From: Oxyruncus cristatus
Taxonomy: Eukaryota; Chordata; Aves; Passeriformes; Cotingidae
Reading direction: 5' to 3'
DNA length: 64,000 nucleotides
NCBI GenBank assembly: GCA_013399855.1
Contig: VXAY01002913.1
Coordinates: forward strand, 503,165-567,164
Every line of letters begins with the position of its first letter. Position 1 is the stretch's first letter. This document shows, piece after piece, positions 13,560 through 26,200 of the stretch. The notes under the pieces are model-generated. The model was given only the letters and a program-made list of their open reading frames with translations. It was not told the origin of the DNA and did not search any database. The position numbers were made by a program, and so were the translations under genes.

Positions 13560-14040
13560 AAACTCTAAACCATAACCCTAAAGCTCACTCTAGCCCTAAC
13601 CCAAACATTAAACCCTAACAATGACTCTAAATTTAACCCATAAGGCTAAACATAACACTAAATCCTAACACTAAACCCTTAAACTCTAACCCTAAAACTT
13701 AATGCTAACCCTAACTTCTAAATCAAACCACTATGCCCTAACTATAAAACTTGACACTAACCATAACCCCTTAAATTTAACCTCGTAATACCAATTCTAA
13801 CCATCTAACTCTAAACCCAAAATGTAAACCTGATCATAAAGACACTAACTATAAATCCTAATCCCAAAACCTAGCCATAATCCCCATCCCTAAACTCTAA
13901 CCACTAACCCTAACACCAACACTCAAACCTAAACTCTAAAGCTTAAAATAACTCTAAATCCCAAACCATGTAACTAAAACTAATTCCTAACTCCAACTCT
14001 AATCATATGCCTAAGCCTACACCTGACCTCAACCACCCAA
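13560..14040 (+). repeat. Degenerate interstitial telomere-like (CCCTAA)n block
   Basis: For about 480 bases the plus strand is built from words such as CCCTAA, CTCTAA, CATAAC and ACTAAACC. Several exact CCCTAA hexamers remain, for example near 13577, 13596, 13611, 13689, 13710 and 13905. The plus strand is almost free of G throughout, as expected of decayed vertebrate telomere repeat. It is flanked by an A-run on the left and a 51-bp minisatellite on the right. It lies about 2 kb past the NRIP2 stop. Confidence 0.85.
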
Positions 14041-14070
14041 CCTTATCTGATGGCTTTTGTCAGTGGCCTG

Positions 14071-14345
14071 TTTGCCTCCAGAGTGCCCTGGGGCTTTTGC
14101 TTTGGCCTGCAAGGGGTGCTGCTGCCTTCCAGAGTGTCCTGGGGCTTTTGCTTTGGTCTGCAAGGGGTGCTGCTGCCTTCCAGAGTGTCCTGGGGCTTTT
14201 GCCAGGCTTTGTGAGGCCCACACAGGGTCCTGCTTCCATCCAGAGCACCACAGGGCAATTGCTGGTCTTTGCTGATGTCCAGGCAGGTCTCTGTTGCCTT
14301 CCAAAGTGTCTGACAGCTTCTGCTGGGCTTTGCTGGTGCTCACAA
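14071..14345 (+). repeat. 51-bp minisatellite with diverged copies
   Basis: Units beginning TTCCAGAGTGTCCTGGGG and ending CAAGGGGTGCTGCTGCC are offset by exactly 51 bases (anchor TCCA at 14077, 14128 and 14179). Two further diverged units at about 14239 and 14300 are spaced near 60 bases. Because 51 is a multiple of three, long open frames run through the array on both strands (for example 14007-14429 plus). They lack any codon signature and are treated as by-products of the repeat. Confidence 0.85.
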
Positions 14346-15339
14346 GTGGCTGTCACGGGAAGGTCACCAATAGCTTTCAATCCTGGCCACTTCCTTGTGA
14401 GAGCCGTGCCTGATGGGTGTCCATGTTAGAGCTGGGCTCTGGCTAGGATGAGGGTGTAGGTGAGTAGCAGTCTTTAGACTAAAGCCAACAGGATTCTTTC
14501 CAATGATTTAAAGAGTGTTGGATGGGATTCTACAGAAAATTGGCACGACTTTGAGTTGACAGTTCTATTTTGACTACTGATTGTCACAGCCCTGCAGATA
14601 CTTGCACACTAGCTGCTGTCTGAATTCATTAGGCACTATTCCTACATGTCTGTCTTGGGATAACTGCTTTTGCTCACACTCAGAACATTCTCCAGTCCTT
14701 CTGAAGCCTTTCCATGATTCACATGCCTCATTTCTCAAACCACTAACAGTTCTGGTTCCTCTGTGAATTAATGTGCTACAGCAGGAGAAAATTCCCAGCC
14801 CTACTTGTCTCTCTCTTCTCTGCATAATGAATCCTTCTTTGCATCCTCCTTTCCTTCCCCTCACACCAAGCGACAAATGTGCTTCTTCCAAAAGGAATTC
14901 TTTCCTTTTACATAATCCTTTTAACACTTTCCTGTACCCTGGTTGCTAATACATTTGCATGTTGTGCCATAATCTTGCCAGCCTTTTCTCTTTGTTGTTG
15001 ACAACTGGATGTATAAATGTAGACTGTGCCACTTCTCAGAGACAGAGAGGATGTTTCCAAGAAAGCACTAAATGAGCACGTGAGAGTTCTTCTCTCAGCT
15101 TTGAAATCAGCTCCAGGGCAGAAGACGTGCTTTTCACCTTCCTCCTGTCCATGTTAGTTGAGCCTGCAGATCCATGCAGTAAAGGTCTCTTTCACCCAGA
15201 CACTGAGGAATCTGTTGCCAACAGTTATCTCCGAACATCCCCATCTCCCAGAGATTAGCTCACATGCTCATCATGAGCATCATTGGCCCATGATGCTAAT
15301 AATGCCAGGGTGGTGGGTTAGATCTGTATATGGGCCATT

Positions 15340-15401
15340 CACTTAAGAGTTGGACTCAGTGATCCTTGTAGGTCCCTTCCTACTCAGAATATTCTGTGCT
15401 C
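15340..15401 (+). mobile_element. CR1 LINE 3' fragment
   Basis: The words GTTGGACTCAGTGATCCTTG and AGGTCCCTTCCTACTC, followed by an ATATTCTGTG-like ending, match the conserved 3' end of avian CR1 elements in the plus orientation. The copy is short and 5'-truncated; its left limit is uncertain. Confidence 0.6.
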
Positions 15402-17718
15402 AAGCCTTGCTGCGGGCAGAGCTTGCAGAAAACCACATTTATATGACTGGGAACTGCAGGTGATAATGACATAGCAGACACCTCACCTCAACTCACTCCC
15501 TAAATCACAGTCTCATCCTACAGTGTCAGTACCTGCTTTTCTCATCGACAGAACTTCTGGTGGGTTTCTGTCTCCCAAAGTTCCTTGGCATTAAAGACAT
15601 GCTGTTACCGACTTGAACACATGCATTCTAGCCCAAAGTGGTGTTTTCTTCAAAGATCAGCATTTTTTTGTCATTACATGGAAATCTCAGCTTCCACTGT
15701 GAAAGAAGGAAGTCTTGGCTTTAAAAAATGTGATTAGAAAATAGGACTTACAACATCTCAAAGAAGCCAACTCAACTCCATCTACAAACATGGCAATTTT
15801 TAAAAGTCTTTCAGCACAGGAAGCCCAGTAAGTAATGTTTGAGTTGGTTGGTAAGGCTGAAGATCATCTCAAATGTAGTTTCGTTTGGTAAGCCTGTTAC
15901 ATAGATACAGTTTCCTATTCCCACTCCCAGTCATCTCTGTGGCTTTTGGTGGACAAAGGGAACGAAGGAGCTATCTAAAGGCCTTTTCCACTGAAGACCA
16001 AAAAATATTAATACTTTCATATGGAAAGTAGAAATTCAGTACAAACTGCCAGTTCAGAGTAGGACACAGGCACATCCTGTATGTGTCCAACACTGGCTTC
16101 CTCATGATGAGGCCCATCCCTTCAATACAAACAATGGAATGTTATTATTTGAGGGACAAACTCTTTGAACTGCCTTGGTGGTCAGCTTCTACTAGGGTTA
16201 CTTTCCAAAAGAGTGGCCACAACAGTTGTGGAACACTCTGCAGGGAAGCATCTGTCAAAGCAAATCTGTGAAACAGAAGCAAGTGTGAGATACACATGGC
16301 TGAACCTGCTCAGAAATGAGGAGATGGAGTTCTGAGGCCCCTTCCAAGGCCTATGTGCAAGAGGTGAATCTATCCTGAGAATATGCATGCTGCCAAAGCC
16401 ATAATCAGGACCATTTCCAGGAGCTCGGGGTCACTTGGTTTTGAACAGAATGGGAGCTCCAGCCATCCATACTCCCAGAGACCCGCTCCTTCTTTCACTA
16501 CTAGAAGATGACCTATGGAACTGAAAACCACTGAGTCACACATGTATGTTTGCAGTCACTCCTCCTTTCAAGAGACTTCACTGGCAAATGCCAGGACACA
16601 CCTGAACAGCTAGAAAAATAACTGAATTCAGCAAAAATACCATAAAAAAAAGGGCAGGGATGGCCAGCAGGTTTATTTTGTCTCAGGAAAATAAGGCAAC
16701 CCCCTCCCTTTATTTTTTTGCTAGTAAGTTGACCATCACAACCAAAGCCACGAATCATTTATCTGCAAATACCCCCAGTGCCTGAGAATGCTGTCAGACT
16801 CCTCACTTGCTGTGCACTGGCACTGGGATGTACAAAGGTGTCTGGCCAATCTTGCCAGCTGAAAAGCTTCCCAGCACCAGTGGGTACGCCAATCTGCTAC
16901 AGAGCAGGATACAGTGAACAACATTTTCTGCCGTGTGGAAGGAACCACTTCTAATTCCAACCCTGTGGCTTGTGTCGGCTGGCAAGGACAAACAAGCAAT
17001 TAGTTACAATGAAACTACAGTGTAACTCAGTCCAAAGACAGAGCCTTAACTGGCCCCTTTCCTGAGAAAATGTAGACTTCACAGGAAATTGTTGCCAATG
17101 GAAGTAGCCTGAAGCACTCACTTCAGGAAGTATTGGCTGTAGCCAGTCTATCTGGCACGTTGGAGTTTAGGACAGGAAAAAAGAAGGAAAGTCATCTTTT
17201 GGCCAAGGAACAGTACAGATCTTCAACTAATTCTTCTTTTCATTCCCCTGTGTGCACAAGGGGCACAAGGGCAAAATGCATCTGCTAGTTATTATGTGCT
17301 GCATGCAATATAAAACTGTCAGGGAAACCCTCAAACGTTACTATTTTTCCTCTTCAATGGTTTTTAAGAGATGAAGAGTTTTGGGGAATGGATGTTTTTG
17401 TAGTGTCCGTATCTTCTCACCTCTGCTTTCCACAGTGCACATTGCCTGGGCTTGCACAGCGCACAGCAATGTTATCCTCAGGCCAAGGGTGCACAGTCGA
17501 CCCTGCCCAACATACACAATGGTTTTGCCCTGTTCTCTTTTAAAGATGGTCCTTAGATAAATGTCATCTCTCCCTTGGTAACCCCTTCCCTTTCTCAACA
17601 ATTAACAGTCCAACAGTGGATCAGTTCAACCTTCCTTCCTTAGAAATCATTTGACTTGTACAGCCAAGTTTGTTCTGCGTAGAACAGTTTCAGCCATTTG
17701 TACACCCCTTGCGCTTGT

Positions 17719-17770
17719 GTTGCTAATAAAGGTTTATATTTGGTGTTGCTAATAAAGGTTTATATTTGGC
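17719..17770 (+). repeat. 26-bp direct tandem duplication
   Basis: A 26-bp unit starting GTTGCTAATAAAGG occurs twice in a row (starts 17719 and 17745); the copies differ only at the last base. Each contains an AATAAA on the plus strand. This is a simple local duplication with no evident function. Confidence 0.8.
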
Positions 17771-19477
17771 ATGGACAGACAGCATTGAGTTGTTCTCTGT
17801 TGTGAGTGTAGGCAATCCTGCTTCCCTGTTAGGCTCTGACTATTCGCCAGAAGCAATGGCGATTGCCTGCTGGGATGGGTGGCTGCACATCTCAGCATCA
17901 TGAGAGCTGACAATTTGTTGAAGTAACAGTCTAGATCTGAAAAGCTTCAAGATAACTCCTTGCTTTAACCCATGACTAGATGGTCTCCATAGCAGCTCTC
18001 CACAGCTCAGGCTCTGCTGCTCTCAACACCACTGTTAATAAGCTCTATTACGACTTGAAAGCTCCTGCCTGAAAGGTCCAGCTTTACACGAGCACTTAGT
18101 ATGACTGGGGAACATTTAAAAATGCTTCTCACTGAGGTCATTAAAATGGAGAGAAACTTCCACTGCAGTTTGAGAGTCAGAGGATATGGTGGCCTGAGAA
18201 GCAAGCAAGCTGATACAGAGCAGGTCATATCCTTTCACTGCTCCTTGTTTCAACTTTCCCTGCTGCCAAACACAGAGGACAGCATTTGTCCTCTATAGAG
18301 CTTATATAAATCTACAGATGGAAACTGCAAAGAATAGCTAATGCTTATTATGTAAAGATCCTGTCCTTCTACCACATAAGGCTACTCCAACAACAGTCAC
18401 TTTGACCCAAGGGCAAGATACTCCTTTCCTCTATACATTTTCTCCCAATTAGGGCTGCCCTTTGCAGAGTATAGCACAGCAGGTTTTCAACTGCCTGCAA
18501 GATCTTTAAATGCTACCATTTGCTACAGATCACCAAATTACATGTGCTCTGACTCAGGCTGCCATAAAGGTGAAGAAGGGACAGCTCCCTCCATTGCACA
18601 TGTCCAGTAAAACACTCAAGTGAGAGGAGATAATAGATGCAAACCAGCAGGTGAGCCTGCTGCCCCCATTGATGCCTTAAGATCACTAGGGAGCAAAAAA
18701 TTACTCACCAGGCAATTATTAGTAGAGAAAAGAGAGAGCAGATTCTTTACTGAAGGCCTTCAACCACGGGGAGTATGGAGATGTGCCATGTGTCCAGGGG
18801 TTCCACAATTTATGGTCTCATCCATCCAATCCCAGATCTATCCACCCCCCAGATCCTCCCCAGTTCTGCCCCCAGCATGCCCCTCTGGAAATTGAGTCAG
18901 GGTTCCTGAGACCCCTTCTTCCTCATCTTCCTCTTCTTCACAGCACGTACAGTCTTTTGGAGCTCCTCCAAGGTTAAGGATTTGAAGGTTGCTTTGCCTA
19001 TGGTGTATCTTGTTGTTCAAGCCATGGTGCCAATGTTCTTAAACAAAATGAAGGCCTGCCTTGACAGAAGCCTAAACAAAGGAATTTAGGAAGTTCAATA
19101 TGAAATGGGATAATAGGGTTAGGTAAATGTACACTACTGTGCTAAATCGTGACAAATTATACAGCTACATTAAAATCTACATTTACTACACAACTACTTC
19201 TAAAATCTACAAAAAGCTCAAAATCCAAAAAATCCATAGGCATCACTATCCTAATAAGCTAAGTTAGGCAAGGGGCAAGCAAGATAGGGAAAAGCACAGC
19301 ATCAGCAGTATGTGTAAAGGTTTGCGCCTGGGCCTTTGCAAATGAGCAGCCTCGGTGAGCAATGCCCTTTTCCAGATCAAGTCAGCCAGTGTAACTTCAC
19401 CTTCAGTCCATGTCTTTCAGTTGTGCAGGACTCAAAACAGCATGACATTCTCCACAACAAGAGGCAAGTGTGGCATA

Positions 19478-19483
19478 TTTATT
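19478..19483 (-). promoter_or_regulatory. Candidate ITFG2 poly(A) signal (AATAAA)
   Basis: Reading the minus strand from the ITFG2 stop at 20248, this is the first canonical AATAAA found, giving a 3' UTR of about 0.77 kb. A TTGTTGTGG-type GT-rich stretch follows within about 30 bases, fitting a cleavage downstream element. It is not confirmed by transcript data. Confidence 0.5.
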
Positions 19484-20247
19484 GTAGAATGGCCAGGCTC
19501 TCACAGCACCACAGATCCATGGTTAAGTCAGATTCCTCTTACGTCCACTTCACAGCTGCTTTGTTAAGTCACAGCCTTCTCTGGGATCACCCTGCCCAAG
19601 AAGATGGAGACGAGCAATGCCTCTCGAGTACAGATGGGGTTTGCTGGAGCTGTTACCTTTCCACACCTTATTAGTGCAAGTTGTGGTTCTTCTCACACCT
19701 GTCTCCAGCTCCTCAGGACAGGAAGTGATTTGTGAGAAACTGTTGCTAGAACAGCAGCGGCAAAGCAAAGACAACCAATGCCCAGGTGTACTTTAACACA
19801 CACCTAAGTGTGAGAGAAGGCCCTTGCCTGTTCTCTATTCAATTCCTCCATCTGCAATTCCTGTGCTGTAATCCTGCTGAGAATTCAGAAGTAATCACTG
19901 GAGCCAGAATGGAGCCTGAGCTCAGCTATTCTCTCCCTCTATGTCCTCAGTGCTTCTTCACAGTGACCCATAAAGCACTTCAGCAAGTAAAGAACATGGA
20001 AACTGGCAATGGAAGGCCAATAAGCAAGACCCTTGACTCTTTCTGTTCTGGCAGCTCCCTCTGCTAACAGAAAATCAACCCACCACCTACACTCAAGCCT
20101 ACACGCCAAGAACATCCCTCCACAGCCTGTACACCCTTTCCTGTTTGGAACTTTTGAAAGAGATAGCAAAAGAACAGTCATCTTCATCAGATGCTCCATT
20201 CCAGCTGCAGAAGAGCCTGTGCTGGTAGTCAGACTCCATGTGACTTG

Positions 20248-23200
20248 TTATGAGGGATCCTGGATGACAGTGCTGTGGGCAGAGGAATCTGTTCCAGCAG
20301 GATCCTGACACTGTGAGGGGCTGCTCAGATGGTATTTCTCAGGAAAATAGAGGGTTTTGTGAATCAGATTTCTGACGGCAGAAACGTCGTTTTTATCTAT
20401 GGGAAAGAGATAAAAACAGTTGTTCGGGATTCTCGGCAGGCAGTATGAAAGCCTCTTCCTCAAAAAATACCTGGAACTCTAGTTCTCAGCCCATCACCCG
20501 CCAGCAGCCCTTCCTCTCTTTCTTCCTGTACACCCTCCACTCTTTTGCACTCACCTACACCCAGCTGCTGCAGGAGATCTGCAAACTCTGGGTCACCCTC
20601 CAGGATTTTCAGCAGGTTGGTGGACTCCATTCTCTCCAGCTGCACATCCCAGTAGATGTAGATCTTCTGGCTGAAGCTGACATAAACGAGGCAGGGACTG
20701 TTGCTTCCTCCTTTGCATGCATAGAGGCCTGCAGAAAGCAGAAGTGTGGAGATCTGATTACTTCCAAAAGGACAGTGAAAGCAAACAGTTAACGTCTCAT
20801 GATGAGGTACCAAAGCTGTTAGCAGAAAACAGCAAGCACCTGAGCAGAGACATGGGCTTGGGTATACAATACCCCTTTGAGGCAAACCAAGAAAGTGTCT
20901 CTAAACTGCAGGAAGCTTGGGGATTTGCAAGCTGCTTCTTGCAGGTCTAAGAGAGGGGACTGAGCAAAGCCAAGGTTTGGGCTGGTTCCATGGGGCTCCT
21001 TATCGCTACTTGAGTTGCAAATTCAAAGAGCAGTAGGGGAGACAAGAGAATCCTGTAGCACTCCTGAAAAGGACAGGAAAAAAACCCCAAACTATCAAAG
21101 AAAACCTCAGCATCACCTCCTCCCACCCCTGCTTTTCCCAGATGCCACCAGAGGCATCTAGCTGGGCCTTCTGCAGTACACACGGAGGGAAAGTATTCTC
21201 CACTGCAGGTAGACAAAGGATTCCAGGTCTCCTAGACAGGAGTAGCAGCTTTGAGGGAAAAATGCTGTGAGGGCTGGCTTTGCAGTCAGGCTCCCCACCT
21301 GCACAGAATGCACTGACATTCTCCTCTGCTTGAAACCTGGCAACAGTCCGATTGTGGTCGATGATGTATGTCTGACCATCCCACGCACAGGCAATCACCT
21401 CCTCGTGCCCATTGCCCTGCAGGAACCAGAAGACTGGATTTTAGCAAGACATCACCTCTTCCCAGGGACTGTCAAGAATCTTTCTTGCTTGTTCAGAGAC
21501 AGAACACTAATGTAACAGAACAAAATGTAACCTTTGGACATCATGTCCACATATTTTGCAGTTTGAGATCATCTCTCTTCTCTATAGCAATCATAAGAGC
21601 AAATCGTAAGAGCTTGTAGACAATAAGGGTATTAGAAGTGTGCAAAACCACTTAACTTTGCAGTAAGATACAAGAGCAGTTGGGGAAAAAAATTTATGAA
21701 TGGATCAATGGAAACTAGGTTCAGTAGGTCTAACTGGCAGGCACAGCTCAACCTCTTGCAGGTGGACAGACTGACATGAGTGCAGAATGTACTGCCACAG
21801 TCAGAGCACTCTGTGTCATCCTGAGATAATCCCAGCCTTTTTCAGCTGAGTCGCACTCACTCTGCCCTTCCTAAATCCATATATACAAAGCCATGTTGAG
21901 TTTTTGTCTTCATCCTTCCCAGCCCTATTCAGATACTCACCGTAACATCCAGCTTTTCCAGGGCAAACAGCTGGTGATCAACCTGAACAGACCAGAGCAG
22001 CTTGTCTGCTCCTTCCATGAGTTTCAATGTCCCTGAAGGAAGGAAAAAAAAATACTGTCTGAAAACACTAAAAGAGAGCAATATGTTTGCTTGTGCTGGG
22101 CCCTACACACTCCGTCAACACTCAGGGTTGCTGAGAGCTGGCTGCTAACAGCACAGGCATGGCCTCTTCACTGCTGAATCCCTACTGGACACTTAACTCC
22201 ACTGACCATTTTTCTATTACCCAGATATACTGGGGCAGTACTGGGCAGGGGGCACCAGCCATGAGAGTGGAACATAAACATGAGTCTGTCTTCATAGAGG
22301 CCTCCACGCCTTCATAAAAAATACATCAGCAGAAGGAGTCTTTGGGTCAAATTCTCTTGCCTGACCCAGGAAGGGTTTCTGAAGCCCAGTTTCCCCTTCT
22401 TTCATAAATCAAAAGCACTAAGCTCCTCGTTCCCTGCTTTGAATTAGTGTCAGGCCTTGTCCAGCCCACAGGCCTTTCTTCCAGGACAGTGGTAAGACTT
22501 ACCATCCAGAGTACAGAGGGCAAAGAGACCTGAGCCACTATTCTCACTGGAGCCTCCTGTAAGTGCAAAAGAAAACTGCTGGAGTTGATGCCATTTTATA
22601 ACTGTTGTCCCCTCTTGAAAACAATAAAAAAGATCCAGAACAAGCTGATCCATCCTGCCTTCTTTTTTTTTGCCCAGCTGTGTGCAGGACAGCACTGACA
22701 AATGTGACTAGTTAAACCTGAAGAGGAGACTCCCCTGGCCACGGGGCTGCTTCAGCCCTTCAGTAAATCTCTGCCTAGCTACCAAGTCAGCAAAGACATG
22801 CAAGGTCAAGTTTTAGAAGTGATATCACACTTGGAGAGAGAGCAGACTGGAGCTGTGTTCTACTAAAGCTGCATTTACTCCTTTCAGTGACAATGTATGA
22901 GACACACTGGCTCCCTGAGGTCTGTAGGAACCCAAGAAACCTGGCAGTCAGGGACAAGACAACAATGCTGAAAGCAAATAGGCAGTTTCTTCAGAATAAC
23001 TTAAATGTAAGCCTATCTCCACTGCCCACAGACAGCTCCAAGCTACCACCCCCTGCACACTCCCAAGTTGCAAACTACCTGTTTCCACAGATCAGCTTAA
23101 AGCAAAGTCAGCTGGTTGAGTGCTCAGTTGCCTCTTGCTCATTCACCCAGATAGGCTCTAATCCAAAAGATCTGCAGCCTCCCCCTTACAAACTGGTCAG

Positions 23201-26200
23201 CATTGCACTCCTCAGCTGTTTCCTTACTGATGGTACAGCATCAGTGGGCTTTTTCACAACCTTCTCTTCATCCCTTTTACTGCGTGCCTTCATTTCTCAC
23301 AGACATCTCTCAATAGATGCAAGGGTTCACATGCAGTGAAATAATTGATTTCATGCTCTGTTGACCATGTTGCTCACAGCAGCACCAGAGATGCTGAAAA
23401 CATGACAAGCTTAGGAATCAGGAAGCAAAGGTACTTTGAGGAAAGGGAAGGGGGGCAGGGTTCAGTGGACTGCTCTTCTCCCCAAGCTCTAATTACCTTG
23501 GACAACCTAAATAATTCTCAGACAGCACTGCAGGGGGCAATACTTGGGCAGAAAACAAGAGAAAGTGATCTCCACTTGGAATTTTCTGCTTTCAATTATG
23601 CACACACACTCCAAGGGGAAGTGAAAGCTGCCTACTCTCCACAGGTACCAAGACAGGGTTCAGCAAGTGCACCAGGCACAAGTCAGAGCACAAAGCAGTT
23701 ACACAAGGGAAGCAGTGGCAGTGTGTAAAAAAAGTTTGCACACAACAGCAGTGTGTCAGGGCTGAGAGAAGCCAGCAACTGTGGAGAGTTTAGATACAAC
23801 TGCTGAACAGAACACAGTGGAAGGGGACAGAAGACAATGATATGGAATATGGAAGCAGCTCTGGAGAGGTTGGGACTGCATAGGAGAAGGAGGACCAGCA
23901 TGTAGCTGCCAGGTATTGAGATTCAAACGCTGAAAAGTAGTAACAAAGATGAGGTTGTGGGAAGAAAGAGATGCATCTTGGGAATAAGAAGAAGGCATAA
24001 GCTGCAGTCATGTAAAAGCAAAGATCAAGGACATCTGTAGGAGCACGGCATGGCAGCCATTCAGATGGACTAAATGCAGGTCAGTGGAGGCTGCAGAGAA
24101 ACTGTTGTGCTAGGTGAAGAATAAGCACTACCTAGGAAAGGACAAAGGCTATAAAAAGCTCACATGCAAAAATCCAACTGTCTTTTTTTGGAAGCAGCTA
24201 AGTCAAGATCCCACTGCTCTTGCAGCTGCCTCCCACTGTTATTTTTCAACCACAGGAAATCCAATTTCTTCTTGGCCTGATGTACTGAAAAACTGCCCCC
24301 TGAAAATCAGGGGCAACTGCTGGGCCACAGACCCCAAGCTGATAATCTCTCACCTCGGGCAATGCTACCAATTAGATGAGTGGAGACATTCTTGTTGTGA
24401 ATCCGTCCGGATGTTTGGTGTAGAATAACATCTCGAACAGGGGCCTCACTAGGGAAAAGAGAAAGACATCAGCAACAGGTTAGGGAACCATGCCTGAGTC
24501 TATGCCACAACAATCTCAAGAGCAGTGTACTCCAAAGCTCCACAAATCCAGAGACTGACAGAGTTTCTGAACAGGTTAGCCCTTTAATGGTAAAGGCTAA
24601 GTAAAAGGATATGTGCCGCCCCAGGTACAAAAGGAACTCATGAATGTTTAAAAATCCAAAATGAGAATGATTTTATGCATCAAAAAAAACCTGAAAGAGC
24701 TCAAAAAAAAAAAAAGGAGGAAAAAAAGACAATTATTATTATTACTGTCACATAAATCTGGCTGCTTTTCACTCAAGAAGCATCTGTCCAAGGTTCAATA
24801 AGCTCCTGAACGTCCATGTCCAGGCCTGGCTTCTGGTCAGCAGGGTACCATTAGACTGAGGTCTTTAAGACATCAAGGAGACTTGCCTAGCTCCCCCCCG
24901 CTGCAGTTTTTTGTCTCTGCCTTGAAGTCTTATGGAACACCACAGAAACACTCCAATTCCCCACAAGGATCCTTCCAGCACCAAAACAATAACAAACAGC
25001 TCACTACCATTCTGATTGCTCTGTCACAATTTATAGGACTGGCTGCCAGAGGTCTCATTAGGACAGCCTCTAATTGCCTCACCTGGAAAAAAACCCCAGG
25101 CAAATGAAGCTAAAATGTTGTTCTGGGCTTCAGACTAATTTGGCTTGGCCCAACCTTTCAGTTGTTACTCTTCCCACCATTAGACAGGTCACTGGGTTGC
25201 ATACTACCCTTTCTCTGAAGATCAACATCACTTGTTTCTCTGCATTAGCTCCCAGTAAACCCCTCCTCAGGGATCTCGTTTTGTCACTCTGCTTGCCCAA
25301 GCTAAGAGAGTGGAATACAATGGAAGCAGCAGTATTCATCTTTGTGACATACATGAAGAGTGTTCATGGAAGCTCTGGTGCAGGTGGGCTTAAGTGATGA
25401 GCTGCCAGCAGTACAGCAGGACACCGAAGCAAGGACAGTGACAGCACTCCCCGCCTCACAACAGCTGTGTGGTGGCACCCCCTTGTGACAGGCCTCCACA
25501 GCAGCATTTCCTCACGTAGCCCGCAGGAACGCCCCTCACCTGCTTGAAGCAGAGCCGTCCCTTCCCGCGGATGTGTCCCGCTGCTCCGTGTCCCAGGTGC
25601 ACAGGAGGATGGCATAGCCGCAGCCTGGCTGCGACACCATCAGCTCCGGGGAGCCATCAGGGCCCAGGTTCACAGAGAGGCTGTCCACCTACACCGGTAG
25701 AGACAAAACACTGCCAGGATGTTTTTGAGAACTTCTGAAAAGTTTACAGTGCTCCTTGAACCTAAATCTGGATATGGCAAATCTTCTGATAGAGCTGAGC
25801 AGGAGCTGAACAAATTCAGCTAGAAGCAAAATGTCCAAGTTCAGTAAAAGGTTGTTTCCCTACCAAAACCCACTTTAGAATAACACTAGGACTTTCCACT
25901 AATGCTCTCTAGTTGGGTGAGAGCAACCGTTTCCTAGACCAACCCAGCAGCTCTTACACATGTACAGGACAATCACTGGGCAAATCTCCTTTCAAGCCAT
26001 CAGTCAACGTGACAATTGTTTTGTTCATAGGACTGAGATTTCATACTTCTTCCCTTGGAAGAGACACCTCTTGAAGACTGTATGACAAGTACTGCTCCGA
26101 ACATCCTTTTTTCTTACCTGACCTTCTAGCAGCCATTTCTTCAACAGGAGCAGCTGCCCAGAGACGTGGTCTGAATTCTCTGATGAGTCCTCCCAGCGGA

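Larger units (their letters stand above)
14430..19477. other. Intergenic region between convergent NRIP2 and ITFG2
   Basis: No exon is supported here. Frames such as 14574-14927 minus and 18620-18895 plus show no domain or splice context. The stretch has a short CR1 tail near 15340-15401 and a 26-bp direct duplication at 17719-17770. A mildly GC-rich piece at about 18740-18960 includes a CCTCTTC-rich run. The segment 18600-19330 has the mixed composition of an old LTR-type insertion, but I found no paired ends. Confidence 0.4.

Noticed and set aside
13560..14040. Telomere-like block as a true chromosome end or contig end
   Set aside because: Unique sequence and conserved genes continue on both sides, and the repeats are heavily mutated, so it is interstitial.
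14007..14429. 140-codon frame and opposing minus frames
   Set aside because: They run through the 51-base minisatellite (17 codons per unit). The protein is just the translated repeat.
18838..19020. Acidic minus frame with a run of Glu and Asp
   Set aside because: It is only 60 codons, comes from a CTTCCTC-rich simple stretch, and has no splice partner or homology recognised.
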